Shown here in pieces: positions 1-13,692 of a DNA stretch of 34,168 bases. Source of the DNA: Polynucleobacter meluiroseus (GTDB lineage Bacteria; Pseudomonadota; Gammaproteobacteria; Burkholderiales; Burkholderiaceae); assembly GCA_945947155.1 (NCBI GenBank), contig CAMEXM010000017.1, positions 1 through 34,168 on the forward strand, given 5' to 3'. The position numbers and the translations under genes were made by a program. Position 1 is the first letter of the stretch. Every line of letters begins with the position of its first letter. The notes under the pieces are model-generated. The model saw only the letters and a program-made list of their open reading frames with translations, did no database searches and was not told the DNA's origin.

Positions 1-192
1 TACACCACTCAATAATGTGCTGAGCTCATCCGCTGAAATTTTTGGATTGTTTGCCAACACTGCCACATCCGGCATTTCCGACAGCCGTGCTAGTTCGGTA
101 AGCTGAGCCAAAGAGGAGCTTAGCTCTGCAGGTTTAACGCTTGAAAAAAGCGCCTCAGCGTAAGGGCGTGCAATGGTAGCTAAATCAGCCAT
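1..192 (-). CDS. atpH: ATP synthase F1 subunit delta (N-terminal part, truncated by window edge)
   Basis: Reverse complement reads MADLATIARPYAEALFSSVKPAELSSSLAQLTELARLSEMPDVAVLANNPKISADELSTLLSGV..., start at 192, directly upstream of atpF. Confidence 0.88.
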   Translation of the reverse strand, partial: MADLATIARPYAEALFSSVKPAELSSSLAQLTELARLSEMPDVAVLANNPKISADELSTLLSGV

Positions 193-193
193 A

Positions 194-664
194 TTAAAGC
201 TCTGCCTTGAGTTGGTCTAGCAAGGCGGCGTGGGCTTTTGGGTCCACTTCGCGGCGCAAAATTTGCTCGGCTCCACGCACTGCTAAGTTTGCAACTTCGA
301 CTCGTAACACATCGCGAGCCCGGGATACTTGCTGTTCTGCGTCTTGTTTTGCTTGATTAATAATTCGTGCCGCTTCTGCCTGTGCATTGCTACGAATCTC
401 ATCCGCGCTCAGCAATGCGCGCTTTTCTGCTTCAGCTACGCGCTGTCCGCCCTCTTGGCGAGCGCGCACTAACTCTTCCTCGGCCAGCTTTGATGCGGAG
501 GCAAGATCAGCCTTGCCACGTTCAGCGGCTGCCAAGCCTTCTGCAACTTTGGTGGCGCGCTCGTCTAAAGCCTTTACTAATGGGGGCCACACAAAGCGTG
601 CAACTACCCACCATAAAATGAAAAAGACGATCATTTGCGCGAATAGGGTTGCGTTCAGATTCAC
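194..664 (-). CDS. atpF: ATP synthase F0 subunit b
   Basis: 156 aa; N-terminal TM helix then long charged coiled coil; operon position. Confidence 0.95.
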   Translation of the reverse strand: MNLNATLFAQMIVFFILWWVVARFVWPPLVKALDERATKVAEGLAAAERGKADLASASKLAEEELVRARQEGGQRVAEAEKRALLSADEIRSNAQAEAARIINQAKQDAEQQVSRARDVLRVEVANLAVRGAEQILRREVDPKAHAALLDQLKAEL

Positions 665-726
665 GGTATTCCTTTCGGTATTGTTGAGAGCATGCGGACA
701 ACACAGCGTTGCCCGCGTCAGAACAA

Positions 727-1935
<1,209 letters not shown>

Positions 1936-2427
1936 TTAACGCCTAAACAGCCCCAGAAGATAACATTTGAGCGTGACAATATAAGTCAGCAACAACGGTA
2001 TCCATTTTAATTCTGCGTAATTAAACGCCAACCAAATAAACATTGCGATTGTAGCGGTAATTTTTATTACTTCACCAGAAACAAGCGCTGACAAAAAACC
2101 GCCAGAGGTAAGGCGCTGAGCGCCTCTTGCAATTTCTAAGCGGAGCAAAAATAGTGTGGCAGGCAAAACGCCAATTAACCCGCCTAGAAAGGCCGAGTAA
2201 GTATAAACGCCAATACGTCCGTCGTCCCAAAAAACGCAACTAATGAGCGCGCCCACGATGGTCGCCAGCATTTGACCGACTACTACCCCCCATGGCAATG
2301 TCAACCTACTTTTGCCTGCGCTAGTTTGCAATAGCGCTTGCATCTCTTCGCTGCTATAGACCCGATAGGGCTCTTCTGGCTCCTTCCAAGGATCATCGGC
2401 CTTCGGTTGATTGGTTGGCGCTTTCAA
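1936..2427 (-). CDS. atpI: ATP synthase subunit I (AtpI-like membrane protein)
   Basis: 163 aa multi-TM protein at the head of the atp operon. Confidence 0.8.
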   Translation of the reverse strand: MKAPTNQPKADDPWKEPEEPYRVYSSEEMQALLQTSAGKSRLTLPWGVVVGQMLATIVGALISCVFWDDGRIGVYTYSAFLGGLIGVLPATLFLLRLEIARGAQRLTSGGFLSALVSGEVIKITATIAMFIWLAFNYAELKWIPLLLTYIVTLKCYLLGLFRR

Positions 2428-2452
2428 ATAGATCCCTTAACTTATCCGGTGT

Positions 2453-3337
2453 TTACGTTTCAATACCCAGTTTTTTTAAAAGGGCATCTAGTTCATCTGC
2501 CTTACTGAAACGAATCCGCAGCTCTCCGCCTTTACCTTTGAGCTTAAATTCGGCACTAAGGCCGATTAAGTCTGAAATATCTCGTGATAAGCGCTGCAAA
2601 TCTGGATCTGCCGCGCGCGCATCGGCTGCTTTTTTGGACTTCTTCGCGCCCATCTGCCCGCCTGCCTTTGCAAGCACTGCTGACAGGCGCTCGGCCTCCC
2701 GCACCGAAAGCCCTTGGGCCATGATTTTTTGCGCCAACGCAACCTGACTCGCTCCCGGCAGGGGGAGTAGGGCGCGCGCATGGCCCATATCAATATCGCC
2801 GGCCAATAACATAGCCTGTACTGGCTTTGCCAGCTGGCTAAGGCGCAATAAGTTGCTGATGGCGCTTCTTGATTTGCCTACGGACTTTGCGGCCTGTTCG
2901 TGGGTAAAGCCAAACTCTTCAATCAGGCGCGCCAGTCCCTGGGACTCCTCTAGGGGATTTAAGTCCTCGCGCTGCATGTTTTCGATGAGCGCCATTGCTG
3001 CCGCTCCCTTATCGTCTGCCAAGGACACCAGGACTGGAACCTCAGTAAGTCCAGCTAGGTTGGCAGCCCTAAAGCGGCGCTCGCCGGCAATAATTTCGTA
3101 CTTACCTGCGGAAATTGCGCGCACCAAGAGGGGTTGCATGATGCCTTGTTCGCGAATGCTTTCAGCCAATTCTTGTAGCGGGCCTGAGTCCATTTTTTGG
3201 CGGGGCTGGTATTTGCCAGCCTGCAGTGCGCTAAGGGGTAGGCTAGTTATGGCAACGCTATCTTGGGCCGGCTTTGATTTTTCGCCCAGCAAGGCCTCAA
3301 GGCCCCGGCCAAGGCCTTTTTTCTTCATTGTGCTCAT
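2453..3337 (-). CDS. parB: Chromosome partitioning protein ParB
   Basis: KGLGRGLEALLG N-terminus, GERRFRAANLAGL box, HTH (SVGKSRSAISNLLRL). Confidence 0.96.
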   Translation of the reverse strand: MSTMKKKGLGRGLEALLGEKSKPAQDSVAITSLPLSALQAGKYQPRQKMDSGPLQELAESIREQGIMQPLLVRAISAGKYEIIAGERRFRAANLAGLTEVPVLVSLADDKGAAAMALIENMQREDLNPLEESQGLARLIEEFGFTHEQAAKSVGKSRSAISNLLRLSQLAKPVQAMLLAGDIDMGHARALLPLPGASQVALAQKIMAQGLSVREAERLSAVLAKAGGQMGAKKSKKAADARAADPDLQRLSRDISDLIGLSAEFKLKGKGGELRIRFSKADELDALLKKLGIET

Positions 3338-3350
3338 GGTCTTTGATCAA

Positions 3351-4121
3351 TCACATTTGTTGAATTCGTTGAATCATTTCCGCGCCAAAGTCCAAATACG
3401 CTTTGGCGCCACGGGATGTCTTATCAAAGGAAACCCCTGGCAAACCATACGATGGCGCCTCTGCTAAACGGACATTGCGTGGAATGATTGTTTTAAATAC
3501 TTTGTCGCCAAAGTGTTCCAGCAATTGCTCCGACACCTGTTGCTGTAAGCTCATACGCGGATCAAACATCACCCGCAACAGGCCAATAATCATCAAATCT
3601 GGATTGAGGTTGGCGTGCACTTGTTTGATGGTGTTCACTAAGTCCGATAAGCCTTCTAGGGCAAAGTACTCACACTGCATCGGAACAATAACGCCATTCG
3701 CTGCGCATAGGCCATTGAGCGTCAGCAAGGAGAGTGCGGGCGGGCAGTCAATCAATATGAAGTCATACTCGGCACCCACCAAAGCAAGCGCAGCCTTTAG
3801 GCGTAGCTCGCGCTCATCAAGATCAACCAACTCGATTTCTGCGCCCGCTAAATCGCGGTTTGCTGGCAGCACATCATAACCAGCGCTCTCACACCGCTGC
3901 ACAGACCCCGCTACCGTTGCCTGACCAATCAACACCTGATACACGCTCATGACAAGCTCTGCTTTTTCAATGCCAGAGCCCATGGTTGCATTGCCTTGTG
4001 GATCCAAATCAACCAACAGTACCCGCTGCTTATGCCCTGCCAAACCAGCGGCCAGGTTCACTGCTGTCGTGGTTTTTCCAACGCCGCCTTTTTGATTTGC
4101 AATGCAGAATATTTTGGCCAT
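3351..4121 (-). CDS. parA: Chromosome partitioning ATPase ParA (Soj)
   Basis: Deviant Walker A KGGVGKTTTAVNLAAGLA; DLDPQGNAT. Confidence 0.96.
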   Translation of the reverse strand: MAKIFCIANQKGGVGKTTTAVNLAAGLAGHKQRVLLVDLDPQGNATMGSGIEKAELVMSVYQVLIGQATVAGSVQRCESAGYDVLPANRDLAGAEIELVDLDERELRLKAALALVGAEYDFILIDCPPALSLLTLNGLCAANGVIVPMQCEYFALEGLSDLVNTIKQVHANLNPDLMIIGLLRVMFDPRMSLQQQVSEQLLEHFGDKVFKTIIPRNVRLAEAPSYGLPGVSFDKTSRGAKAYLDFGAEMIQRIQQM

Positions 4122-4137
4122 GGGTTTTTATTTGCCT

Positions 4138-4800
4138 TTACGTTGTGATTTTCGCATGGGGCGTAAAGACCAAAAGTCGCCGCTCCGCCGTGCTGTTGGG
4201 AATCAATACAAAGCGGTCTGTCAAAAGCCGCCAGCGCTTGGTCGATACGGTTGCCAACTCCTCATCCGCACGCTTTGCCTTCATAGCAAAAACCAGGCCG
4301 CCTGGTTTCAAGAATGGCTCTGCCAAGTCTAAAAAACGATCTAGGCTTGTAAATGCCCTGGAAATAACTGCATCGTACTTGCCTGGCTCTTGGCTTGCAA
4401 CGTGCTCCACGCGATCGCTGTAAATCGATGCATTACTGAGGCCAAGCTTGCCTTTTACGTTTTGCAAAAAGGCCGTTTTCTTGCGAACCGCCTCAATCAG
4501 GCTAATGCTCCAATTGGGCTGTGCAATTGCAATGGGTATTGCGGGCAAACCCCCGCCAGATCCAAGGTCTGCTATGCGCACGTGCGTTAGCGGTAAAAAT
4601 TCACGCATTATTGGTAAAATTGCAATAGAATCAATGAGATGCAGATCAATGCTGGCTTGCTCGCCCTCGACCGAGGTTAGGTTATGCACGCGATTCCAGC
4701 GCTCAAGCTCTTGCAAGAACACATTTAAATCGGCCAATTGTTTCTGCGATAAGGCCAAACCAAGCTCAGCAACCCCAAACTCAAGACCTGCCTGCTTCAC
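4138..4800 (-). CDS. rsmG: 16S rRNA (guanine-N7) methyltransferase RsmG (GidB)
   Basis: [20 protein letters not shown] motif; partner of mnmG; 4-bp overlap with mnmG. Confidence 0.95.
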   Translation of the reverse strand: MKQAGLEFGVAELGLALSQKQLADLNVFLQELERWNRVHNLTSVEGEQASIDLHLIDSIAILPIMREFLPLTHVRIADLGSGGGLPAIPIAIAQPNWSISLIEAVRKKTAFLQNVKGKLGLSNASIYSDRVEHVASQEPGKYDAVISRAFTSLDRFLDLAEPFLKPGGLVFAMKAKRADEELATVSTKRWRLLTDRFVLIPNSTAERRLLVFTPHAKITT

Positions 4801-6710
4801 ACTGACTCCTGGGATTTGCCAATGCCCCGCTTTAAATGGACCAACAATAAAGAAATGGCCGCTGGAGTGACCCCCGATATGCGTGCGGCCTGCCCCAACG
4901 TTTCTGGTTTTTGCGCGTCTAATTTCTGCTGAACTTCTTTAGATAGGCCCCGAACCAAGCTGTAATCCAAGAATTCCGGTAGTGGATGGCCCTCATTAAA
5001 CTCTTGGCGGGCGATTTCCAGGGCCTGCCGATCAATGTAGCCCGCATATTTAATCGAGATCTCAACCTGATCCTGGATTTGCTGGTTTAAGTTTGAGTCC
5101 GCATCGAGCTGGGGTACAGAGCCCGCATAGGCCTCAGATAGCATTGCGTAGGTAACTGTGGGCCGCTTTAAAATCTCGGCTAAGCTGGCCTCATGGGACA
5201 GCCCTTGTCCTAAAAGCCTCGCCAAAGATTGGGCGGAAGCATGCTTTGGGCTCACCCAAGCCTCCTTGAGCCGCATTGTTTCACGTGAAACAGCGTCCCT
5301 TTTCTTACAAAAGAATGTCCAGCGCGCGTCATCCACCAAGCCAAGGGACCTTCCGATCTCAGTTAGGCGCAAGTCCGCATTGTCTTCTCTCAGGCTAAGC
5401 CGATACTCGGCCCGGCTTGTAAACATCCGATAAGGCTCTTGCACACCCCGAGTAATGAGGTCATCTACCAAAACCCCGATATAGGACTCGCTGCGTTTGG
5501 GCACCCAGGGCGAGCCGCCCTTAGCGGCAAGTCCGGCATTCATTCCAGCAAGCAAGCCTTGGGCTGCAGCCTCCTCATACCCGGTTGTGCCATTGATTTG
5601 GCCGGCAAAATAAAGCCCCTCAATGGCCTTGGTTTCTAAGCTATGCCGCAGTTGGCGCGGGTCAAAAAAATCATATTCAATGGCATAGCCAGGGCGCACG
5701 ATGGTGGCATTTTCGAGGCCCCGAATGCTGCGCACCAAATCCCACTGCACATCAAAAGGCAGGCTGGTTGAAATTCCATTGGGGTAGTACTCGTTTGTTG
5801 TCAGGCCCTCAGGCTCTAGATATATCTGGTGGCTATTTTTTGAGGCAAAACGATGAATTTTGTCTTCAATGGAGGGGCAATAGCGCGGCCCAACGCCCTC
5901 AATAACGCCGGTATACATGGGTGAGCGGTCTAGGCCGCCACGAATAATCTCATGGGTTACTTCGTTCGTGTGGGTAATCCAGCAGGGAACCTGCCTTGGG
6001 TGTTGCTCGGGCCGCCCCAAATAAGAAAAACAGGGGATGGGATCCAGATCCCCCGGCTGCTCTAGCATCACTGAAAAATCGATGCTTCTACCATCTATTC
6101 GTGGGGGGGTACCTGTTTTTAGGCGCCCTTGTGACAAAGCAAGCTCCTTTAGCCGCGCTGAGAGAGTCAGGGCGGCGGGATCACCGGCGCGGCCGCCTGA
6201 ATGGCTATTCAATCCGACGTGAATCTTGCCATCCAAAAATGTACCCGCCGTTAAAACAACGCGGCCAGCGGCAAACTCAAGACCGGATTGGGTGCGAACT
6301 CCAACTACGGCATTGCCCACAACAAGAAAGTCATCCACGGCAGCTTGAAATAGGCTCAAATTGGCCTGATTTTCAAGCCTACGGCGGATTGCTGCTTTAT
6401 ATAGAATGCGATCGCCCTGGGCCCGCGTTGCCCTAACTGCAGGGCCTTTGCTGGCATTCAATATACGAAACTGAATACCCGCCTCATCGGTGGCAGCGGC
6501 CATTGCGCCGCCCAGTGCGTCGATTTCTTTTACTAAATGACCCTTACCAATGCCCCCAATCGAGGGGTTGCAGCTCATTGCACCAAGCGTCTCTATGCTG
6601 TGGGTAAGAAGCAGGGTGTCGCAACCTATACGTGCAGAAGCCAGCGCCGCCTCGGTGCCAGCGTGTCCACCACCAACCACAATCACATCAAATTTTTTAG
6701 AATACCGCAT
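4797..6710 (-). CDS. mnmG: tRNA uridine-5-carboxymethylaminomethyl modification enzyme MnmG (GidA)
   Basis: ORF 4797-6731; [19 protein letters not shown] motif; likely start MRYSKKFDV at 6710. Confidence 0.96.
   Translation of the reverse strand: MRYSKKFDVIVVGGGHAGTEAALASARIGCDTLLLTHSIETLGAMSCNPSIGGIGKGHLVKEIDALGGAMAAATDEAGIQFRILNASKGPAVRATRAQGDRILYKAAIRRRLENQANLSLFQAAVDDFLVVGNAVVGVRTQSGLEFAAGRVVLTAGTFLDGKIHVGLNSHSGGRAGDPAALTLSARLKELALSQGRLKTGTPPRIDGRSIDFSVMLEQPGDLDPIPCFSYLGRPEQHPRQVPCWITHTNEVTHEIIRGGLDRSPMYTGVIEGVGPRYCPSIEDKIHRFASKNSHQIYLEPEGLTTNEYYPNGISTSLPFDVQWDLVRSIRGLENATIVRPGYAIEYDFFDPRQLRHSLETKAIEGLYFAGQINGTTGYEEAAAQGLLAGMNAGLAAKGGSPWVPKRSESYIGVLVDDLITRGVQEPYRMFTSRAEYRLSLREDNADLRLTEIGRSLGLVDDARWTFFCKKRDAVSRETMRLKEAWVSPKHASAQSLARLLGQGLSHEASLAEILKRPTVTYAMLSEAYAGSVPQLDADSNLNQQIQDQVEISIKYAGYIDRQALEIARQEFNEGHPLPEFLDYSLVRGLSKEVQQKLDAQKPETLGQAARISGVTPAAISLLLVHLKRGIGKSQESV
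5277..5292. promoter_or_regulatory. parS: parS centromere site (intragenic, within mnmG)
   Basis: Perfect 16-bp palindrome TGTTTCACGTGAAACA. Confidence 0.92.
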
Positions 6711-6750
6711 GGTTTGCCTCAATAAGGGCAATTATCATATCATTTTGCCC

Positions 6751-6766
6751 TGTTTCACGTGAAACA
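6751..6766. promoter_or_regulatory. parS: parS centromere site (upstream of mnmG)
   Basis: Perfect 16-bp palindrome TGTTTCACGTGAAACA. Confidence 0.92.
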
Positions 6767-6812
6767 AAGGCAGACTAGTTTATACGAAAAAAGCCCTAAA
6801 CAATTGATTTAA

Positions 6813-7622
6813 TTAAGAAAAATAGGCATCCCAGGCCGACTTTAAAATTAAAACAGAAACAAAAATCAGGAATGCCTTCCGCACGAAGCTGCTGCCATGC
6901 TTAATTGCGAGGCGGCTACCAAAGTGACTGCCGGCGATGTTTGCAGCCATCATTGCAAAGCCAAGGGCCCAGCTAATTTTGCCCAGGCCGCCCAACATAA
7001 CAATCGACGCCAAATTTGTCGCCACATTAACCAGCTTTGTGGCGGCAGACGCATGCAGAAAATCAAATTGAAAAAAGCGTACAAAGCCGAATAACAGGAA
7101 GCTTCCTGTGCCCGGTCCAAAAAACCCGTCGTAGAAGCCCACCACCAAACCCAAACCAACCCCCTTTAGCTGCAACAAGCGGCTATGAGCTGCGGGCTGA
7201 TGGTCTTGACCAAGCGAAGGTTGAAAAAACGTATAGATCAATAGAAAAAATAAGAGGAAGGGAAGGGCCTTGCGCAAGGGCTCGGCGGGAAACACACTGA
7301 CCGCATTGGCGCCGAAAAGCGCGCCTACAAAGCCCGCAATAATCGCCGGAACAATCAGCGCCCAAGGTAGGCGCACGTAGCGCAAGTATTTGCGAGCTGC
7401 ATTGATGGTGCCGCCAATAGCAGACACTTTGTTGGTACCGAGCAGGGTAGCCGGATGAACTTCGGGATAAGCAGCAAAAAGGGTGGGCACTTGAATTAGG
7501 CCGCCACCGCCCGCAACCGCATCGACCAGGCCCGCAAAAAAGGAGGCCGCCAATAATAGGGGCCACAAATACAAGGAAAATTCAATGGCCGTTTCAAGCA
7601 AGGCAACAACCCGCACGCTCAA
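6813..7622 (-). CDS. TSUP/TauE-SafE family sulfite exporter-like permease
   Basis: 269 aa multi-TM; FFAGLVDAVAGGGGLIQVPTL and GFYDGFFGPGTGSF motifs. Confidence 0.88.
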   Translation of the reverse strand: MSVRVVALLETAIEFSLYLWPLLLAASFFAGLVDAVAGGGGLIQVPTLFAAYPEVHPATLLGTNKVSAIGGTINAARKYLRYVRLPWALIVPAIIAGFVGALFGANAVSVFPAEPLRKALPFLLFFLLIYTFFQPSLGQDHQPAAHSRLLQLKGVGLGLVVGFYDGFFGPGTGSFLLFGFVRFFQFDFLHASAATKLVNVATNLASIVMLGGLGKISWALGFAMMAANIAGSHFGSRLAIKHGSSFVRKAFLIFVSVLILKSAWDAYFS

Positions 7623-7639
7623 ACAGTCGCAACCAAGCC

Positions 7640-7849
7640 TTACCGCGCAAGGAACGCTTTCAATGCGCTGCGCGCAGTTTCATCAAGCACATCCAGGGGG
7701 ATGCGGGCTGAGCCCTGAACAATCATCATCGCGTAAGGCTTTGCCAATGCAGAGGCTTCGACGCACAACTGAAAGGCCTCGCCCGATGCAGGGGATTGAT
7801 TGCGCCAATAATTAATCGCCGCCTCTAATTCTTGAATGGACACAAACAT
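7640..7849 (-). CDS. Small protein resembling the DUF3717 family
   Basis: 69 aa; SIQELEAAINYWRNQSPASGEAFQLCVEASALAKPYAMMI; fits tightly between neighbours. Confidence 0.7.
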   Translation of the reverse strand: MFVSIQELEAAINYWRNQSPASGEAFQLCVEASALAKPYAMMIVQGSARIPLDVLDETARSALKAFLAR

Positions 7850-7861
7850 GATGACGCCGTC

Positions 7862-8356
7862 TTACTTATCGCGCTTGGCAAGCATGGTACCTCTGCAGCG
7901 CTTGGCACCGCAACGGCATTCGTAATCTTTTTTCATTTGTTTTGTGACGCGGCCTTCGACATCCAGCGAGTAGTCGTAAAACAATTCCTCTCCAGGATCT
8001 AAGTCACGCTTAGCAAAAATAAATACGCGCGGCATATCTTCGTATGAGCCTTCTTGCGCTTCGCAATTTGGTTTGCAAGAGTGGTTAATCCAGCGGGCTG
8101 CATTACCACCACGATTGGCATCAATGACGCGGCCACTTTCCAAAGAAAAATAGAAGGTGTGATTTGGCTCTTCTGGGTTATGTGGATGGCGACGTTCCGC
8201 CTCCTTCCAGCTAATGCGTTCACCCTCGTATTCAATTAAGACAGTGCCTTTTTTAATGGCAGCCTTTGCAAATACGCCCTTGCCATGAATAGGGGAGGAG
8301 CGCACTACAATAGCGGCGCGATTCACCTTGGGCAGCTTCAACTTCTTTTTTTTCAT
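7862..8356 (-). CDS. SET domain-containing protein lysine methyltransferase-like protein
   Basis: 164 aa; SPIHGKGVFA, RWINHSCKPNCEA, GEELFYDYSL and post-SET CRCGAKRCRG. Confidence 0.9.
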   Translation of the reverse strand: MKKKKLKLPKVNRAAIVVRSSPIHGKGVFAKAAIKKGTVLIEYEGERISWKEAERRHPHNPEEPNHTFYFSLESGRVIDANRGGNAARWINHSCKPNCEAQEGSYEDMPRVFIFAKRDLDPGEELFYDYSLDVEGRVTKQMKKDYECRCGAKRCRGTMLAKRDK

Positions 8357-8359
8357 GCG

Positions 8360-10864
<2,505 letters not shown>

Positions 10865-10869
10865 CTAAT

Positions 10870-11985
10870 TTAAATGCGCATTGGCATTACAACGTACTTA
10901 AAGTCCTCGGAGGCAGGCAGGGTAATCACAGCGCTGCTGTTTGCATCACCTAAACTAATTTGAATACTCTCCACTTTGACGTTTGCGAGGACATCAAGCA
11001 GATAGCTCACGTTGAAGCCAATTTCAACCGAATCACCCGTGTACTCGGTTTCAATATCCTCTTGAGCCTCTTCCTGTTCGGCATTGGTGGATTGAATCGT
11101 GATGCGATTGGGTGATAAGGAAAAGCGAACGCCCTTAAATTTGTCAGTTGTCAAAATAGCAGCTCTTTGTAGCGCTGCTTGGAGTGTTTCACGAGTAACA
11201 ACTAGTGTATTTTTGTGGCCCTTTGGAATAACCCGTTGGAAATCAGGGAACTTGCCCTCTACCAACTTAGAGATGAGCTCAACATCACCAAAACTAAACT
11301 TAATTTGATTGGAGGACAGACTCACATCCAGGTCGGCATCAGTATCGTCTAATAAGTGTTGGCACTCTAAAATTGTTTTCCGAGGAATTATAATTTCTTG
11401 ATGGCCACCACTTCCAACAACCGGTTGTGCCAATTCAACTCGACTATAGGCCAATCGATGCCCGTCTGTAGCAACCGCAACAACCTCTTTACCATCAATA
11501 ACCAATAACATGCCATTAAGATAGTAGCGAATGTCCTGTTGCGCCATCGCAAAATGCACTTGACTAATTAATTGCTTAAATGCCTTTTGGGGCATTTTCC
11601 AGCTTGCCGTCACCTCACCTACAGCCTGCATTACTGGGAACTCAGTAGCGGATAGGGTTTGAAGGGTGAAGCGACTTTTTCCGCTCTGCACCACCAATTT
11701 TGAATCTTTTAAGTTTAACGATACGGGGCCCTCAGGCAGCGCTCGCAGAATGTCTAACAATTTACGAGCCGCAACCGTAGTTGTCGCATCCGAGTCGCCA
11801 ACCCCAAAATTTGCACTGGTTGCTATTTGAATTTCGATGTCGGTAGAAACAAACGAAACGCGCTCTCCTGTTTTTTTAAACAATAGATTGGCCAGGATAG
11901 GAAGGGTGTGTCGACGCTCAACAATGCCGCTTACGATTTGAAGTGGTTTTAATAAACTATCGCGCGATGTATTTATAAGTTGCAT
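10870..11985 (-). CDS. dnaN: DNA polymerase III subunit beta (sliding clamp)
   Basis: 371 aa; SGIVERRHTLPILANLL N-terminus; C-terminal YVVMPMRI. Confidence 0.98.
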   Translation of the reverse strand: MQLINTSRDSLLKPLQIVSGIVERRHTLPILANLLFKKTGERVSFVSTDIEIQIATSANFGVGDSDATTTVAARKLLDILRALPEGPVSLNLKDSKLVVQSGKSRFTLQTLSATEFPVMQAVGEVTASWKMPQKAFKQLISQVHFAMAQQDIRYYLNGMLLVIDGKEVVAVATDGHRLAYSRVELAQPVVGSGGHQEIIIPRKTILECQHLLDDTDADLDVSLSSNQIKFSFGDVELISKLVEGKFPDFQRVIPKGHKNTLVVTRETLQAALQRAAILTTDKFKGVRFSLSPNRITIQSTNAEQEEAQEDIETEYTGDSVEIGFNVSYLLDVLANVKVESIQISLGDANSSAVITLPASEDFKYVVMPMRI

Positions 11986-11989
11986 TGCT

Positions 11990-12246
11990 TTTAAATCCTT
12001 GTATATGTCTAACTAGTAATAGTAATAAGCCTCAAAAAAACGGTGGATAACCCATTAAAGACTTACACAACAACCACTTATATCTAAAAAAACCTGTGCA
12101 CAATCTTGGTATAAGCTAAGGACAGATTTGGGATAACCTTTTCAACCAACCCTATTTTTGCATAACAGCGATGTTTTCCCCAATTTATGCACATGAAATT
12201 TGCTCGGTTACACACAGACTCATCCACAGGGTTATCCACAAACCAT
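11990..12246. other. oriC: Candidate replication origin segment (dnaN-dnaA intergenic region)
   Basis: DnaA-box-like 9-mers at 12042-12050 (GGTGGATAA), 12185-12193 (TTATGCACA), 12220-12228 (TCATCCACA), 12232-12240 (TTATCCACA); AT-rich; TAGTAATAGTAATAA at 12014-12028. Confidence 0.65.
12232..12240 (+). promoter_or_regulatory. Consensus DnaA box
   Basis: TTATCCACA exact. Confidence 0.85.
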
Positions 12247-13692
12247 TTAGGCCTTCAGCGTCTGCTCAATCACATGAATTTCGTGGTTTAGCTGGCTATC
12301 GTGGGAGCGCTCTTCTGTAATTTTACGGACCGCATGTAAAACGGTGGTGTGATCCCGCCCGCCAAACAACTCACCAATCTCTGGAAGGCTTTTTTGGGTC
12401 AATTCTTTTGCCATAAACATGGCAATTTGCCGGGGCCTAGCAATGTTGGCGGGCCTGCGCTTGGAGTACATGTCCGCTACCTTTATGTTGTAAAAATCGG
12501 CTACGGACTTTTGAATGTTTTCAACTGAAATTTGGCGGTTTTGAATTGACAGCAGGTCTTTCAGGGCCGCGCGGGCAACATCAATGGTTACGTCGCGCCC
12601 ATGAAAGCGCACAAAAGCCAATATCTTTCGCAGCGCACCCTCTAGTTCGCGCACATTTGAGCGAAGGTGTTTGGCTACAAAAAAAGCAACGTCTTCTGAC
12701 ATTGGTATGCCCTCAGCCGCGGCCTTTTTCATCAAAATAGCTACGCGCATCTCCAGTTCGGGCGGCTCGATTGCCACTGTGAGGCCAGAATCAAAACGTG
12801 AAATAAGGCGTTCATCGATGCCCGCCATCTCTTTGGGGTAGGTATCACTAGTAATGATGACTTGTGAACGATTGCCCAAAAGGGCCTCAAACGCATAAAA
12901 AAACTCTTCTTGCGTCCGCGATTTGCCGCTAAAAAACTGTATGTCATCGATCAGCAAAAGGTCAAGGGAGTGGTAATACCGCTTAAAACGATCAAACGCC
13001 TTTTGCTGATATGCCCTTACAACGTCCGACACATATTGCTCAGCATGGATGTAGCGAATGCGGGCATTGGGGCTTTCTTTTAATAGATGATTGCCAATAG
13101 CATGAATTAAGTGAGTTTTACCTAAGCCAACACCCCCATACAAAAACATAGGGTTGTATGAGGTGCCTGGGTTGTGTGCCACCTGAATGGAGGCTGCGCG
13201 CGCCAATTGATTTGCTTTACCTGTAACAAAGGTTTCAAAGGTCAACATGGGATTTAATTTTGAGTGATCTTCCAACTCAAAGGCGGGCGGCTCGCCTAGA
13301 TCAACCTCAGGCGCGACTTGCAAATAAGCAGAAGGCGCGGCATTTGCTTCTTGGGGTTTGCCTGAGAGGTGTGTGGCCGAGGCGCTGCCGGTTGATGTGG
13401 GGCCGCCATCATCCAACACAAACATCAAGGTAAAAGGCCTGCCAAAATAGCCATGAGCAAGCTCCTGAAGTCGATCGGAAAACGTTTTTTTCGTCCAATC
13501 TAACTTAAAACGGTTTGGAGCGGATATTGTAAGCAAACACTCACTCTCATCAAGGCCATATAACTTTAAAGGTTGTATCCAAGTCTTGAACTGTTGCGGC
13601 GAAAGTTCGCGCAGCAAGGTGGCAATGGCGTGATCCCAAAAGCCCAGCGGGCTTAAGGAAGAAAGGGAGGCGTTATTTTCTAGATTACTCAT
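12247..13692 (-). CDS. dnaA: Chromosomal replication initiator protein DnaA
   Basis: 481 aa; [22 protein letters not shown] Walker [25 protein letters not shown] box-binding signature. Confidence 0.98.
   Translation of the reverse strand: MSNLENNASLSSLSPLGFWDHAIATLLRELSPQQFKTWIQPLKLYGLDESECLLTISAPNRFKLDWTKKTFSDRLQELAHGYFGRPFTLMFVLDDGGPTSTGSASATHLSGKPQEANAAPSAYLQVAPEVDLGEPPAFELEDHSKLNPMLTFETFVTGKANQLARAASIQVAHNPGTSYNPMFLYGGVGLGKTHLIHAIGNHLLKESPNARIRYIHAEQYVSDVVRAYQQKAFDRFKRYYHSLDLLLIDDIQFFSGKSRTQEEFFYAFEALLGNRSQVIITSDTYPKEMAGIDERLISRFDSGLTVAIEPPELEMRVAILMKKAAAEGIPMSEDVAFFVAKHLRSNVRELEGALRKILAFVRFHGRDVTIDVARAALKDLLSIQNRQISVENIQKSVADFYNIKVADMYSKRRPANIARPRQIAMFMAKELTQKSLPEIGELFGGRDHTTVLHAVRKITEERSHDSQLNHEIHVIEQTLKA

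Noticed and set aside
2853-3467. 204-aa plus-strand ORF opposite parB/parA
   Set aside because: Low-complexity Ser/Arg-rich shadow of parB and parA; no independent support.
3986-4870. Plus-strand ORFs (145 and 140 aa) opposite rsmG
   Set aside because: Antisense shadows of a well-supported gene with no recognisable motifs.
5996-6436. 146-aa plus-strand ORF opposite mnmG
   Set aside because: Shadow ORF, no family resemblance.
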